Of a stretch of 64,000 bases of DNA, positions 44,571-52,568 are shown piece by piece. Both the position numbers and the translations under genes were made by a program. The notes beneath the pieces are model-generated. The model was not told the DNA's origin, searched no databases, and saw only the letters and a list, made by a program, of their open reading frames with translations. The DNA comes from Streptomyces sp. SAI-127 (GTDB taxonomy: Bacteria; Actinomycetota; Actinomycetes; Streptomycetales; Streptomycetaceae): contig NZ_JARXYJ010000001.1 of assembly GCF_029894425.1 (NCBI RefSeq), positions 6,964,501 through 7,028,500 of the forward strand, written 5' to 3'. Within the stretch, counting starts at the first letter, position 1; each line of letters begins with the position of its first letter.

Positions 44571-45785
44571 TCAGGAGCCTCCATCGTTGGTGAGCAGGTG
44601 GAGCAGCGGGCCGCCGTCGGAGGGGAGCGGCTCTGCTCCCTCCCAGGCGCGGGCGAGCGCGCCGACGGTGCCGAGTTCGCCGACGAGAACCCCGCCGACC
44701 AGGCGGTCGTCGCGCACGACGACCTTGCGATAGGTGCCGCGGGTGGCGTCCGCGAGCTGGACGACGTCGTCGCCCGGGAGCGCCTCGGTCTCGCCGAACG
44801 CCGCCAGGTCGAAGGCGGTCTGGCCGGGCAGTGTGAGCCGGGTCAGCGAACGGGTGCCGGTGTAGCGGGCGTTCACCCGTCCGGCCAGCAACTCGGCGAG
44901 CGCATCGGCCTGTTCGAGGGCCGGGGTGGCGAGGCCGTAGACATTGCCGTCGTGCTGGGCGCAGTCGCCGATGGCGTGGATGTACGGGTCGGACGTGCGC
45001 AGTTCGTCGTCGACGACGACTCCCTTGCGGACCTGAAGGCCCGCGGTCTGCGCGAGACCGACACGGGGGTGGACCCCGCAGGCCAGGACCACGATCTCGG
45101 CGTCGAGGGCGTATCCGTCGGCCATCTCGACCGAGCGGACCGCGCCGCCGACGCAGCGCACGTCACGGACGCGCAGATCGGTGTGGACCTCGACACCGAG
45201 GTCTCCGAGGTGGCGCCGGACCAGCTTGGACGCGCTCGGGTCGAGCTGGCGCTCCATCAGCCGCTCGGACTGCTGGGCCAGCATGACCTGGGCGCCACGC
45301 TGGGCGAGCGCGCGGGCCGCCGAGACCCCGAGGAGCCCGCCGCCGATCACGACCGCCTTCACTCCCGGCCGGACAGCCTTGGACAGACCCAGGCAGTCGT
45401 CCATGGTGCGGAAGGCGTGGACACCCTCCGGCAGCTCGTGGTCGGGGGTGAACAGACCGCGCAGCGGCGGCAGTACCGGGTTCGAGCCGGTGGCCAGAAC
45501 CAGCCGGTCGTATGCGATCTTCGAACCGTCCGCGCACTCGACGGTCCGCGCCTCGCGGTCGATGCCCAGGACCCGGGCACGGGTCAGCGCGGCCGGCGCC
45601 GGAAGCGCGATCACGTCCGGGGTGTACCGTCCCGCCAGCACCTCGGCGAGGAGCACCCGGTTGTACGGGCGGTGCTCCTCCTCGCCGACGAGCGTCACGG
45701 GCGTGCCGAGCTCTCCGAGCCGCCGGGCGAGCCGGACGCCCGCGAGCCCGGCGCCGATCACCACCACACGCGTATTCGAGGTCAT
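44571..45785 (-). CDS. NAD(P)/FAD-dependent oxidoreductase in the nitrite reductase operon
   Basis: 404 residues, similar in layout to the N-terminal flavoprotein part of NirB. It has GAGLAGVRLARRL, ATGSNPVLPPL, VIGGGLLGVSAAR and IHAIGDCAQHDG. It lacks the BFD and siroheme domains. Its position first in the operon and the lack of an electron-input domain in NasA suggest it passes NAD(P)H electrons to nitrate reductase, like NasB; it might instead assist NirB. GlnR-like and shared motifs lie directly before its ATG. Confidence 0.9.
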   Translation of the reverse strand: MTSNTRVVVIGAGLAGVRLARRLGELGTPVTLVGEEEHRPYNRVLLAEVLAGRYTPDVIALPAPAALTRARVLGIDREARTVECADGSKIAYDRLVLATGSNPVLPPLRGLFTPDHELPEGVHAFRTMDDCLGLSKAVRPGVKAVVIGGGLLGVSAARALAQRGAQVMLAQQSERLMERQLDPSASKLVRRHLGDLGVEVHTDLRVRDVRCVGGAVRSVEMADGYALDAEIVVLACGVHPRVGLAQTAGLQVRKGVVVDDELRTSDPYIHAIGDCAQHDGNVYGLATPALEQADALAELLAGRVNARYTGTRSLTRLTLPGQTAFDLAAFGETEALPGDDVVQLADATRGTYRKVVVRDDRLVGGVLVGELGTVGALARAWEGAEPLPSDGGPLLHLLTNDGGS

Positions 45786-45792
45786 GTCTAGG

Positions 45793-45835
45793 AGCGTGCG
45801 TTGTGGGTGTTACCCGACCGCATCACGTCTGTTTC
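45793..45835 (-). promoter_or_regulatory. GlnR-like and shared nitrate-regulon motifs before the nir operon
   Basis: Minus strand: GAAAC-N6-GATGC-N6-GTAAC-N6-AACGC (45835 down to 45798) has the 11-bp step of GlnR boxes, with one good GTAAC and one good GAAAC. It overlaps GTAACAC-N7-GCACGCT, which ends 7 nt before the ATG; the nasA leader has the same two blocks at the same spacing. Confidence 0.55.
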
Positions 45836-46147
45836 CCGCGAGGAACGCTGCCCTCAGCAGGTGCCGGGGGCGGATGTGAGGGTTCGGGGCGGGCGGCCGG
45901 TGCGCGCTGTGAGGAGGGCCGCGATGCGGGCGTCGGTCCCGGTGAGGGCGTACGGCGTGGTCTACGACCCGGTCTCCGTCAGCCCCCTCGGCAGCGCCCC
46001 TGCTGAGCCGCGGTGTGACGGGACGCACGTTCCGCCGCCGCGATCACGCGGTCCCGGGGTGTCCCCGGGGGCCCTGTGCCGCGCGGCCCCCGGTCGCCGG
46101 TGCCTTCCTCGGCGTTTATTGCGTACGAACAATCGCTCGCCCGACGC
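45836..46147. other. Intergenic region between the nir operon and the phosphotransferase gene
   Basis: No gene is supported in this part of the 374-bp gap. It holds G/C-rich tracts, a CCCCGGGG-type hairpin near 46052-46071 and, at the end, TTTATTGCGTACGAACAAT, an A/T-rich block that may be the -35 region of the next gene. Confidence 0.6.
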
Positions 46148-46153
46148 TAGCGT
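46148..46153 (+). promoter_or_regulatory. -10 element for a leaderless phosphotransferase transcript
   Basis: TAGCGT ends 6 nt before the GTG at 46160, so the predicted transcription start is the start codon itself. No ribosome-binding site is present. Confidence 0.6.
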
Positions 46154-46159
46154 GACGCC

Positions 46160-46705
46160 GTGACGACTCAGGTGATCGTGCTCAACGGTGGTTCCAGCTC
46201 GGGCAAGTCCGGCATCGTGCGCTGTCTTCAGGCGGTCCTGCCGGACCCGTGGCTGTCCTTCGGTATCGACGGGTTCGTCGACTCGATGCCCGCCTCGCTC
46301 CAGTCCTCGGACACGGGCATCGAGTTCGCGGCGGACGGCGGAGTGAGCGTGGGCGAGGAGTTCACGCGGCTGGAGGCGGCCTGGCGGGCCGGGGTCGCCG
46401 CGACGGCCTGGGCGGGCGCCCGGGTGATCGTCGACGACGTGTTCCTGGGCGGCGCGCACTCGCAGGAACGGTGGCGGAAGTCGCTGGACGGGCTGGACGT
46501 GCTGTGGGTCGGCGTCCGGTGCGACGCGGAGGTGGCCGCGGGGCGGGAGATCGTCCGGGGCGACCGGTCGCGGGGGATGGCCGAGAAGCAGGCGGAGCTC
46601 GTCCACCAGGGTGTGGTCTACGACATCGAGGTCGACACCACCCACACCGAGGCCCTGGTCTGCGCGCGCGCCATCGCCGAGGCGGTCGTCAGCGGCTCGC
46701 CGTGA
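46160..46705 (+). CDS. Chloramphenicol phosphotransferase-like (CPT family) kinase
   Basis: 181 residues. The P-loop is GGSSSGKSG (10-18), with a catalytic-type Asp in FGIDGFVD and DDVFLGG. CPT family proteins phosphorylate the C3 hydroxyl of chloramphenicol in one Streptomyces; many homologs act on other or unknown substrates, so resistance should not be assumed. The 3' end overlaps the convergent sortase gene by 17 bp. Confidence 0.88.
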   Translation: MTTQVIVLNGGSSSGKSGIVRCLQAVLPDPWLSFGIDGFVDSMPASLQSSDTGIEFAADGGVSVGEEFTRLEAAWRAGVAATAWAGARVIVDDVFLGGAHSQERWRKSLDGLDVLWVGVRCDAEVAAGREIVRGDRSRGMAEKQAELVHQGVVYDIEVDTTHTEALVCARAIAEAVVSGSP

Positions 46706-47321
46706 GGTGCGCGAACACCACCACGTTCCCCCGGTAGCCGGTCGCGCGTGAGTAGCCGCCGCCGCAGGTGATCACCCGAAGCTCGGGCCTGCTCGCGGCC
46801 CCGTACACCTTCTCGTCGGGGAAGTCCTTCGCGTCGTACACCTCGACCGCGTCCACCGTGAACACCGCGACGCTTCCGTCGCGCCGGTCCACCTCGATCG
46901 CGCTGCCCTTCCGGAGGGCGCCGAGGTCGTAGAAGACGGCGGGTCCCTCGGCGTTGTCGACATGCCCGGCGACGATCGCGGTGCCCGTCTCGCCCGGGGT
47001 GGTGCCGGCCTCGTACCAGCCGGCGAGGTTCTTCCGGCCGGCCGGCGGGACGTCGAGGCTGCCGCTCCGGGTGAGGGCGAGGCCCATCAGCGGCGCGGCC
47101 ACGCCGATCGCGGGGATGCGCACGCGGTCCGGCGGGGACGGGGGCAGCGCGGGGACCCCCGCCCGGGCGACCTCCCCCCGTGTGGGGGAGTTTGCCTGGG
47201 CCGCGGACGGCTGCGGCGGGGCATGTGTCTCGGTGCCGCTGCGCAGCAGCCACGCGCCGGTGCACAGGGCCACCACGGTGACGCCCGCTATGACGGTGTT
47301 GCCGAAGCTGCGGTTGCGCAC
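46689..47321 (-). CDS. Class F sortase
   Basis: 210 residues. The N-terminal membrane anchor (about 9-26) is followed by a Pro/Ala-rich linker and the sortase beta-barrel. The catalytic triad His120 (AGHVD), Cys186 (VITCGG) and Arg197 (GYRGN) is intact. Sortases cleave a sorting motif and join the protein to the cell wall or to another protein. The upstream gene (47430-47948) encodes a secreted protein with a sorting-like C-terminus and is the likely substrate. Confidence 0.92.
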   Translation of the reverse strand: MRNRSFGNTVIAGVTVVALCTGAWLLRSGTETHAPPQPSAAQANSPTRGEVARAGVPALPPSPPDRVRIPAIGVAAPLMGLALTRSGSLDVPPAGRKNLAGWYEAGTTPGETGTAIVAGHVDNAEGPAVFYDLGALRKGSAIEVDRRDGSVAVFTVDAVEVYDAKDFPDEKVYGAASRPELRVITCGGGYSRATGYRGNVVVFAHLTASR

Positions 47322-47429
47322 AGGAACCTCCTCGACGGCCGGCCCGTCCCCCTCCGGGCCGCGAGGGGCGTCGGACCCGGAGGGGGAGGGGACATGCGGT
47401 ACCGGCGGACGGACAGCGGAGGGTGTCCG

Positions 47430-47948
47430 TCAGATCCCGTCGCCTCTCGCCCGGCGATGCAGGAGCCAGGTACCGCCCGCGGCGGCGACGGCGAGAGCCG
47501 CCACACCGGCCGCGGTCTGCACGGGATCGGGGCCCAGAGCGCCACCGACCCCCGTCTTCACACTTCCTCTGGGATGCACCGGCTGACGCTGCGAGGTCAG
47601 CGTGACCACCAGGTCACCGGTCACCCGCCGGCCGCCCTCCGCGCAGGTCGCGGCGATCTCGTACGTCCCCGGCTGCGCGCTCGGCGGCACCCGGAACTCT
47701 CCGATCGCGTCACCCTCGTGCGTGCTGGGCGCCAGCGTGAAGGAGTCCGCGCCCACCGCGCTGGCGTCCCCCTCCGCCGTACCGCTGTCCCCGCACGCGG
47801 TCGTGTTCACCGTGACCCGGCCGCCCGGTACCGCGGACGACGGGAACACCTCGAGACCGTCCGAGTCCCCGGCGTACGCGGGCGCACAGACGAGACCCGC
47901 GGCGACGACGAGCGCGCTGCCGGTCAGCAGCCGGGCGGTGGGGCGCAT
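47430..47948 (-). CDS. Secreted surface protein with sorting-like C-terminus, probable partner of the class F sortase
   Basis: 172 residues. Signal peptide with APAYA cleavage near residue 26. A beta-rich extracellular domain (27-118) has three cysteines and VPPSAQPGTYEIAATC. The end has HPRGSVKTGVGG (125-136), a membrane helix (143-163) and basic HRRAR, the layout of a sortase signal but without LPxTG. It is 108 nt upstream of the sortase gene on the same strand. The function of the mature domain is unknown. Confidence 0.8.
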   Translation of the reverse strand: MRPTARLLTGSALVVAAGLVCAPAYAGDSDGLEVFPSSAVPGGRVTVNTTACGDSGTAEGDASAVGADSFTLAPSTHEGDAIGEFRVPPSAQPGTYEIAATCAEGGRRVTGDLVVTLTSQRQPVHPRGSVKTGVGGALGPDPVQTAAGVAALAVAAAGGTWLLHRRARGDGI

Positions 47949-48187
47949 GATGCTCCTTCGAGCTCTCCAGTGGATGTCTGTGCCTTCGAGGTAAGTGGCA
48001 GTGGGCCGAGCCCGCTTCCTGAGAGTTCGTCAGAAATGTGGTGAATGGGTGTCAGATCGCTGCGTCCCGGGGCGCTTCGGCCAGAGTTTCAGCAGGTCAT
48101 CGCCGTACGGCGGGCCGGTCGCCGAAGAGATCCCGAAGAGTGCGGGGCGCGCGTGTGAACGGGTGACCCGGCGCCCGCGATCCGCGC
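47949..48187. other. Intergenic region between the surface protein and the SoxR-type reductase gene
   Basis: No gene is supported; an upstream extension of the reductase frame is unlikely because the SoxR box and promoter lie inside it. The region has no notable repeat. Confidence 0.6.
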
Positions 48188-48218
48188 TTGACCTCAACTT
48201 TGGTCGAGGTATCAGGCT
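48188..48218 (+). promoter_or_regulatory. SoxR-type operator inside a 19-bp-spacer promoter
   Basis: -35 TTGACC (48188-48193) and -10 CAGGCT (48213-48218) are 19 bp apart, the long spacing used by MerR-family activators. Between them ACCTC-AACTTTGGTC-GAGGT (48191-48210) has the outer arms of the SoxR box. In S. coelicolor SoxR controls a gene of the same kind (SCO2478, from memory). Confidence 0.8.
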
Positions 48219-48225
48219 GTCCCTC

Positions 48226-48807
48226 ATGCAGACAGACACCGCTCCTCTTCACGTCGCCCTGGTCATCGGCAGCAACCGCCACGGCCGCTTCGGCCCGGTC
48301 GTCGCCGACTGGCTCCTCGACCGCCTCCGCGACCGCGACGACCTGGTCCCCGACATCGTGGACGTGGCCGAGACCGACCTGCCCATGACCATGGCGCCGA
48401 GCCCCGAGGCGACCGCCGCCCTCGCCTCGGTGACCCCGAAACTCGCGTCGGCGGACGCCTTCGTGGTCCTCACCCCGGAGTACAACCACTCCTACCCGGC
48501 CGGCCTGAAGAACCTGATCGACTGGCACTTCACGGAGTGGCAGGCCAAGCCGGTGGCCCTCGTCTCCTACGGCGGCATCTCGGGCGGCCTGCGCGCGGTG
48601 GAACACCTCCGCCAGGTCTTCGCCGAACTCCACGCGGTGACGGTCAGGGACACGGTGAGCTTCCACAACGCCGGGGGCTCCTTCGCCGACGGCCGCCTGA
48701 AGGATCCCTCGGGCCCGGACGCCGCGGCGAAGACGATGCTGGACCAGCTGGTGTGGTGGGGCCAGGTGCTGAGGGAGGGGAGGACCGCCAGGCCGTACGG
48801 AAGGTGA
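48226..48807 (+). CDS. NADPH-dependent FMN reductase family protein, SoxR-regulated
   Basis: 193 residues, flavodoxin-like fold. GSNRHGRFG (phosphate loop of FMN), TPEYNHSYPAGLKNLIDW and SYGGISGG are the family signatures. It probably reduces FMN or quinones with NADPH, protecting from redox-active antibiotics. ATG 48226 lies 8 nt after a -10-like CAGGCT and has no ribosome-binding site, so the mRNA is probably leaderless. A SoxR box lies in the promoter. Confidence 0.9.
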   Translation: MQTDTAPLHVALVIGSNRHGRFGPVVADWLLDRLRDRDDLVPDIVDVAETDLPMTMAPSPEATAALASVTPKLASADAFVVLTPEYNHSYPAGLKNLIDWHFTEWQAKPVALVSYGGISGGLRAVEHLRQVFAELHAVTVRDTVSFHNAGGSFADGRLKDPSGPDAAAKTMLDQLVWWGQVLREGRTARPYGR

Positions 48808-48864
48808 CGGTCGGGCGGTCAGGGCTGTCGCGCCGGACCCCCGTACCGGCGTTACGGTGAGGCG

Positions 48865-49299
48865 ATGGGCATGGAACAGCGCATCACCCTGATCACGCTG
48901 GGCGTCACGGACCTGGCCCGCTCCAAGGCCTTCTACGAGGCTTTGGGATGGCGGGGCCAGGAGGTCGCGGAGACCGTCTTCTTCCAGGCCGGGGGGCTGG
49001 GCCTGGTCCTGTGGAGCCGGGAGAAACTGGCGGCGGACTGCGGCCTCGAACCGGGCCCGGGGGACGGCTTCGGCGGTATCGTCCTCGCCCACAACGTCCG
49101 TTCGGAGGCGGAGGTCGACGCCCTCCTCGCGAAGGTGGCGGAGGCGGGCGGCACCATCACCAAACCGGCCGCGGTGAACGAGATCGGCTTCTACTCCAGC
49201 GCCTTCACGGACCCGGACGGACACGCCTGGGAGGTGGCGTACAACCCGGGCTTCCCCCTGGCGGAGGACGGCACGGTCGCGCTTCCGGACTTCGGCTAG
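48865..49299 (+). CDS. VOC (glyoxalase/bleomycin-resistance fold) protein
   Basis: 144 residues, two beta-alpha-beta-beta-beta modules. ITLGVTDLARSKAFYEALGW opens the first; FTDPDGHAWEVAYNPGF closes the second and holds the likely metal-binding His and Glu. Members act on varied substrates, so function is unknown. A -10-like TACGGT (48853-48858) ends 6 nt before ATG 48865, suggesting a leaderless transcript. Confidence 0.9.
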   Translation: MGMEQRITLITLGVTDLARSKAFYEALGWRGQEVAETVFFQAGGLGLVLWSREKLAADCGLEPGPGDGFGGIVLAHNVRSEAEVDALLAKVAEAGGTITKPAAVNEIGFYSSAFTDPDGHAWEVAYNPGFPLAEDGTVALPDFG

Positions 49300-49418
49300 G
49301 GCCTCCCGATCGGGGGCGCGCGTGCCGGGCTCCCGTCTGGTCCGCCGGACAGGGCCTGGACCTCGGTCCCGGCGGACTCGACCCGGCGCGTGAAAAGTCC
49401 GTCCCACTCCGGAAACTC

Positions 49419-49763
49419 TCAGCCCTCCCGGCCGGAGAACCCGTCCGCCAGCGCGCGGTGCCGGGCCGCGGCCTGCTGGGCCTGGGCGGGGGTGACGGAC
49501 GAGCCCGGCAGCCGGCTGAGACGCTCGATCTCGTCGGCGAAGCGCAGATGCTCCGACCGGGCGTGCTCCCGGCAGGGCAGGCACGTGACGTGGTCCGGTC
49601 GCGGCGAGGCCATGGCGTACGGCACCCGCCGTCCGCACCCGGTGGCGACGACGCTCGGCAGGTCCCCGGCCAGGCCGAACGTGGCCGCGAGCATATTGCG
49701 GACGGCGGCCTCGCCACGGACCACCTTCACCTCGACATGGATGTGCGGGTCGTACTCGCCCAA
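49419..49763 (-). CDS. Small conserved hypothetical protein with Cys/His cluster
   Basis: 114 residues. The TTG start at 49763 has GAGGAGG nearby. The N-terminus DPHIHVEVKVVRGEAAVRNM looks beta-rich. Cys43, then CLPCREH (Cys61, Cys64, His67) could bind a metal. The C-terminal half is helical and charged. A matching Streptomyces hypothetical family is likely but no function is known. Confidence 0.65.
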   Translation of the reverse strand: MGEYDPHIHVEVKVVRGEAAVRNMLAATFGLAGDLPSVVATGCGRRVPYAMASPRPDHVTCLPCREHARSEHLRFADEIERLSRLPGSSVTPAQAQQAAARHRALADGFSGREG

Positions 49764-49803
49764 CCGTCCTCCTCGCCCAACCGCCCTCGTCCTCCGACGG
49801 GTA

Positions 49804-49830
49804 CGGCCGCCCCGGATCCCGGGGCGGCCG
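49804..49830 (-). terminator. Strong hairpin downstream of the second M4 protease gene
   Basis: CGGCCGCCCCGG and its complement form a 12-bp stem with a 3-nt loop, starting 19 nt after the protease stop in its direction. No T-run follows. Confidence 0.7.
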
Positions 49831-49848
49831 TGTCACGAGCAAGGGCTC

Positions 49849-51504
49849 TCAGTTCACGTTCACCGCGCTCCAGGCCGCCGCCACCGCGTTGTACTCCGTG
49901 CTGCCCGCGCCGTACAGATCCTTCGCCGCGTTCAGGGTGGCCGTCCGTGCCCCCGCGTAGTTCGTCGAGGATGTCATATAGACCGTCAGCGCCCGGTACC
50001 AGATGGCGCCCAGCTTGTCGCGGCCGATGCCGGTGACCGTGGAGCCGTTGGAGGTGGGGGAGTTGTAGCTGACGCCGTTGACGGTCTTGGCGCCGCTGCC
50101 CTCCGCCAGCAGATACGCGAAGTGGTTCGCCACGCCGGAGGAGTAGTGGACGTCGAGGTTGCCGACCGAACTGCTCCAGGAGTCGGCGGAGTTGCCGTCC
50201 TTGGAGGGCTTGTCCATGTAGCGCAGGGCGTCGCGGCCGAAGCCGGAGCGGACGATCTTCTCGCCGATCAGATAGTCGCCGGTGTCCGAGGAGTTGCCCG
50301 CGTAGAACTCCACCAGCGTGCCGAAGATGTCGGAGGTCGCCTCGTTGAGGCCGCCCGACTCGCCCGAGTACGTCAGTGCCGCCGTCTTCGAGGTCACGCC
50401 GTGGGACATCTCGTGGCCCGCCACGTCCAGCGACACCAGCGGACCGAGCTGGGTCCCGTCACCGTCGCCGTACGTCATGCAGAAGCAACTGTCGTCCCAG
50501 AAGGCGTTGTTGTAGTTCGTGCCGTAGTGGACGCGGTTGTAGGAGCCCTTGCCGTCCCCGGCGATGCCGTTCCTGCCGTGGACGTTCTTGTAGTAGTCCC
50601 AGGTCACGTCGGTGCCGTACTGCGCGTCCACCGCCGCCGTGGCCCGGTCCGAGGTCGCCCCCGTCCCCCAGTGGTTGTCGGCGTCGGTGAACACGGTCGA
50701 CGGCGCCCGGCTGAGGCAGATGGTCAGGAAGCACAGGTCGGTCTTGTTGGCCGCGTCGCCGGTGTAGGTGTTCCCACGGGCCGCGTCCTTCAGCTGGTAC
50801 GTCGACCCCGACTGCGTCGTCTGCAGCGGAACCGTCCCGCTGTACAGCGACTTGCCGTCGCCGGCCGCCTGCTCGATGCTGTCCCACGCGTCGATCTGCG
50901 CGCCCGTCCGCGCGTCCGTCAGCACCGTCCGCGCCACCGGGTTGCCGAGGGAGTCCTGTGCGGCGGCGTTCGTCTGCCAGGCCAGCTTCGGCGCCCCGTG
51001 CAGGGCGTCGACGACCAGCTGCGGCTTGGCGGTCAGCTTCTTCAGCGTCTCGCCGAGGTTGGCGGCCTTGAGGGCGTTCGCCGCGAGGTCGGCCGCCTTC
51101 GGGGCGGACAGGACGGGGGTGACGCTGGAGAGGGATATCGCGCTCCTCGTGGCACGCGAGGAGCTCTTGTACGCCCCGTCCGGCGCCAGGTGGACCACGA
51201 AGTCGCCGCCCAGTACGGGCAGTTGGCGGTAGGTACGGTCGTAGCGGACGTGCTGGGTGCCGTCGGCGTCGACGATCACGTCACGGACCTTCGTGTCCTG
51301 CGCGGAGGTGAGGCCCAGCGCCGAGGCCCGGTCGGCCAGGACGGAGGCGGCGTTCTCGAGCGCGGTGGCCCTGGTCGGTCTGTCGGCCGCACCGGCGGCG
51401 GGGGAAAGGGCGGCGGCCAGCAGGGTGGCGGTGGTGGCGGCGACTCCGGCGGTGGCGAGACGGCGGGAACGGGCACCTCGGACGTACGGCCGTATCCGAC
51501 TCAT
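49849..51504 (-). CDS. Secreted M4 family (thermolysin-like) zinc metalloprotease
   Basis: 551 residues. Arg-rich signal peptide (1-40), FTP/PepSY propeptide (about 50-200), and catalytic domain with HEMSH (His364, Glu365, His368) and Glu388 in GLNEATSD. The C-terminus ends with the catalytic domain, unlike the longer M4 enzyme at 2197-4596, although the catalytic residues fall at nearly the same positions. It has an insertion with the Cys pair LCFLTICL. ATG 51504 follows GAGGAGA. It is exported and probably matures by propeptide cleavage. Confidence 0.95.
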   Translation of the reverse strand: MSRIRPYVRGARSRRLATAGVAATTATLLAAALSPAAGAADRPTRATALENAASVLADRASALGLTSAQDTKVRDVIVDADGTQHVRYDRTYRQLPVLGGDFVVHLAPDGAYKSSSRATRSAISLSSVTPVLSAPKAADLAANALKAANLGETLKKLTAKPQLVVDALHGAPKLAWQTNAAAQDSLGNPVARTVLTDARTGAQIDAWDSIEQAAGDGKSLYSGTVPLQTTQSGSTYQLKDAARGNTYTGDAANKTDLCFLTICLSRAPSTVFTDADNHWGTGATSDRATAAVDAQYGTDVTWDYYKNVHGRNGIAGDGKGSYNRVHYGTNYNNAFWDDSCFCMTYGDGDGTQLGPLVSLDVAGHEMSHGVTSKTAALTYSGESGGLNEATSDIFGTLVEFYAGNSSDTGDYLIGEKIVRSGFGRDALRYMDKPSKDGNSADSWSSSVGNLDVHYSSGVANHFAYLLAEGSGAKTVNGVSYNSPTSNGSTVTGIGRDKLGAIWYRALTVYMTSSTNYAGARTATLNAAKDLYGAGSTEYNAVAAAWSAVNVN

Positions 51505-51635
51505 CGGTCTCCTCTGAAAGGCGCCAACGCGGCGCGTGGGGGGTGGCGCGGACGTTGACCAAGATTTAAGAGGTCATGACAAGCCGTGTCCATACCGTGT
51601 CACGTGCAGGGTTGTGAGGGGAGAGAATCGTTTCT

Positions 51636-52061
51636 GTGACCTCTGCGAGACTCCCGTTCTTCGTCTACGGCACGCTCCGCCCCGGCGAGGCCAACCACGA
51701 CCTCTTCCTGCGCGGCCGTATCCGCTCCGAGGAGCCGGGCCGACTCGCCGGCGCGCTGCTCTACGACGGTCCCGGCTACCCGTACGCCGTCGAGGAACCG
51801 GGCGGCGGACCGGTTTTCGGCGAGCTCGTGACCGCCGCCCCGGAGGACTACGGCGAACTGCTCGCCGCCCTGGACGAGTTGGAGGAGTACGCCCCGGGCG
51901 ACCCGCGCAACCTCTACGAACGCGTCGCGCGCGAGGTGACCAGGACCGCCGACGGCACGGCCGTGCGCGCGTGGGTGTACGTGGCCGCGCCCTCCGTCAC
52001 GGCCCGCCTGCGGTCGCGCGGCAAACTGATCGAGAGCGGCGACTGGCTGTCCCGCCGCTGA
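51636..52061 (+). CDS. Gamma-glutamylcyclotransferase family protein (AIG2-like)
   Basis: 141 residues. FFVYGTLRPGEANHDLF is the YGTL signature; the catalytic-type Glu lies in LDELEEYAPGD. Family members cyclise gamma-glutamyl groups to 5-oxoproline, but many act on other gamma-glutamyl amines. The GTG start at 51636 follows a -10-like GAGAAT. It is divergent from the M4 protease and followed by a 507-bp non-coding gap. Confidence 0.88.
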   Translation: MTSARLPFFVYGTLRPGEANHDLFLRGRIRSEEPGRLAGALLYDGPGYPYAVEEPGGGPVFGELVTAAPEDYGELLAALDELEEYAPGDPRNLYERVAREVTRTADGTAVRAWVYVAAPSVTARLRSRGKLIESGDWLSRR

Positions 52062-52568
52062 GCGGTGCGAGCGACCGGCCGCACGGGCACCTCGGCCGAC
52101 GTCGACCGTCGCTGTCGCCCTGAGGGGAAGGGCACCGCCCCGGCGCCCGGCTCGCCCACCGGCTGGGAGTCCGCCCCACCGCACCGGCCCTGGCGTACGG
52201 CCGGGCGTCCGCTCCAGTGCACCGCTTTGGCGTCCGCCTTGGCATACCGGCGGGGGCGTCTGCCCTGGCGTACCGGCTCGGCGGCTGCCCCGGCGCACCG
52301 CCCTCAGCGCACCGGACCGGCGCACCAGCCCATGCACCGGCCGGGCGTCCGCCTCAGCGCACCGGACCGGCGCACCAGCCCACGTACCGGCCGGGCGCCC
52401 GCCCCAGCGCACCAGCCCCCACGTACCGGCCGGGCGTCCGCCCCAGCGCACCGGCCCCGACGCCCCACCCGGCGTCCCCCGCCCCGCCCGCACCACCGCG
52501 GCGTACCACCCCAGCGCAACGCCCCAGCGGCTCGCCTCCACTCCTGTGAGCCAACAGCCGTGCGGCAA
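52062..52568. other. 507-bp non-coding, repeat-rich gap before nasA
   Basis: Composed of GCACCGG/CCGGCGC motifs on both strands. The frames on either strand translate to Pro/Ala/Arg or Gly/Trp/Arg repeats with no domain. It contains the 50-bp repeats at 52303-52441. Confidence 0.75.
52303..52441. repeat. 50-bp tandem repeat, two full and one shortened copy
   Basis: Copies at 52303-52352 and 52353-52402 differ at only a few bases (both run CTCAGCGCACCGGACCGGCG and on). A third, shortened by about 11 bp, spans 52403-52441 and a fourth fragment follows. Degenerate relatives extend upstream to about 52200. Confidence 0.8.

Noticed and set aside
41720..44593. 957-residue plus-strand open frame antisense to nirB
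   Set aside because: NirB motifs are complete on the minus strand; the antisense frame is low-complexity.
46160..46705. Calling the CPT-family kinase a chloramphenicol resistance gene
   Set aside because: Only family membership is seen; most homologs have no shown chloramphenicol activity and no resistance context is present.
49390..51558. 722-residue plus-strand open frame antisense to the second M4 protease
   Set aside because: The protease has all catalytic motifs; the antisense frame is Val/Arg/Gly-rich without features.
52217..52549. Possible Pro/Ala-rich small protein
   Set aside because: It is the translation of the 50-bp tandem repeats and has no ribosome-binding site.
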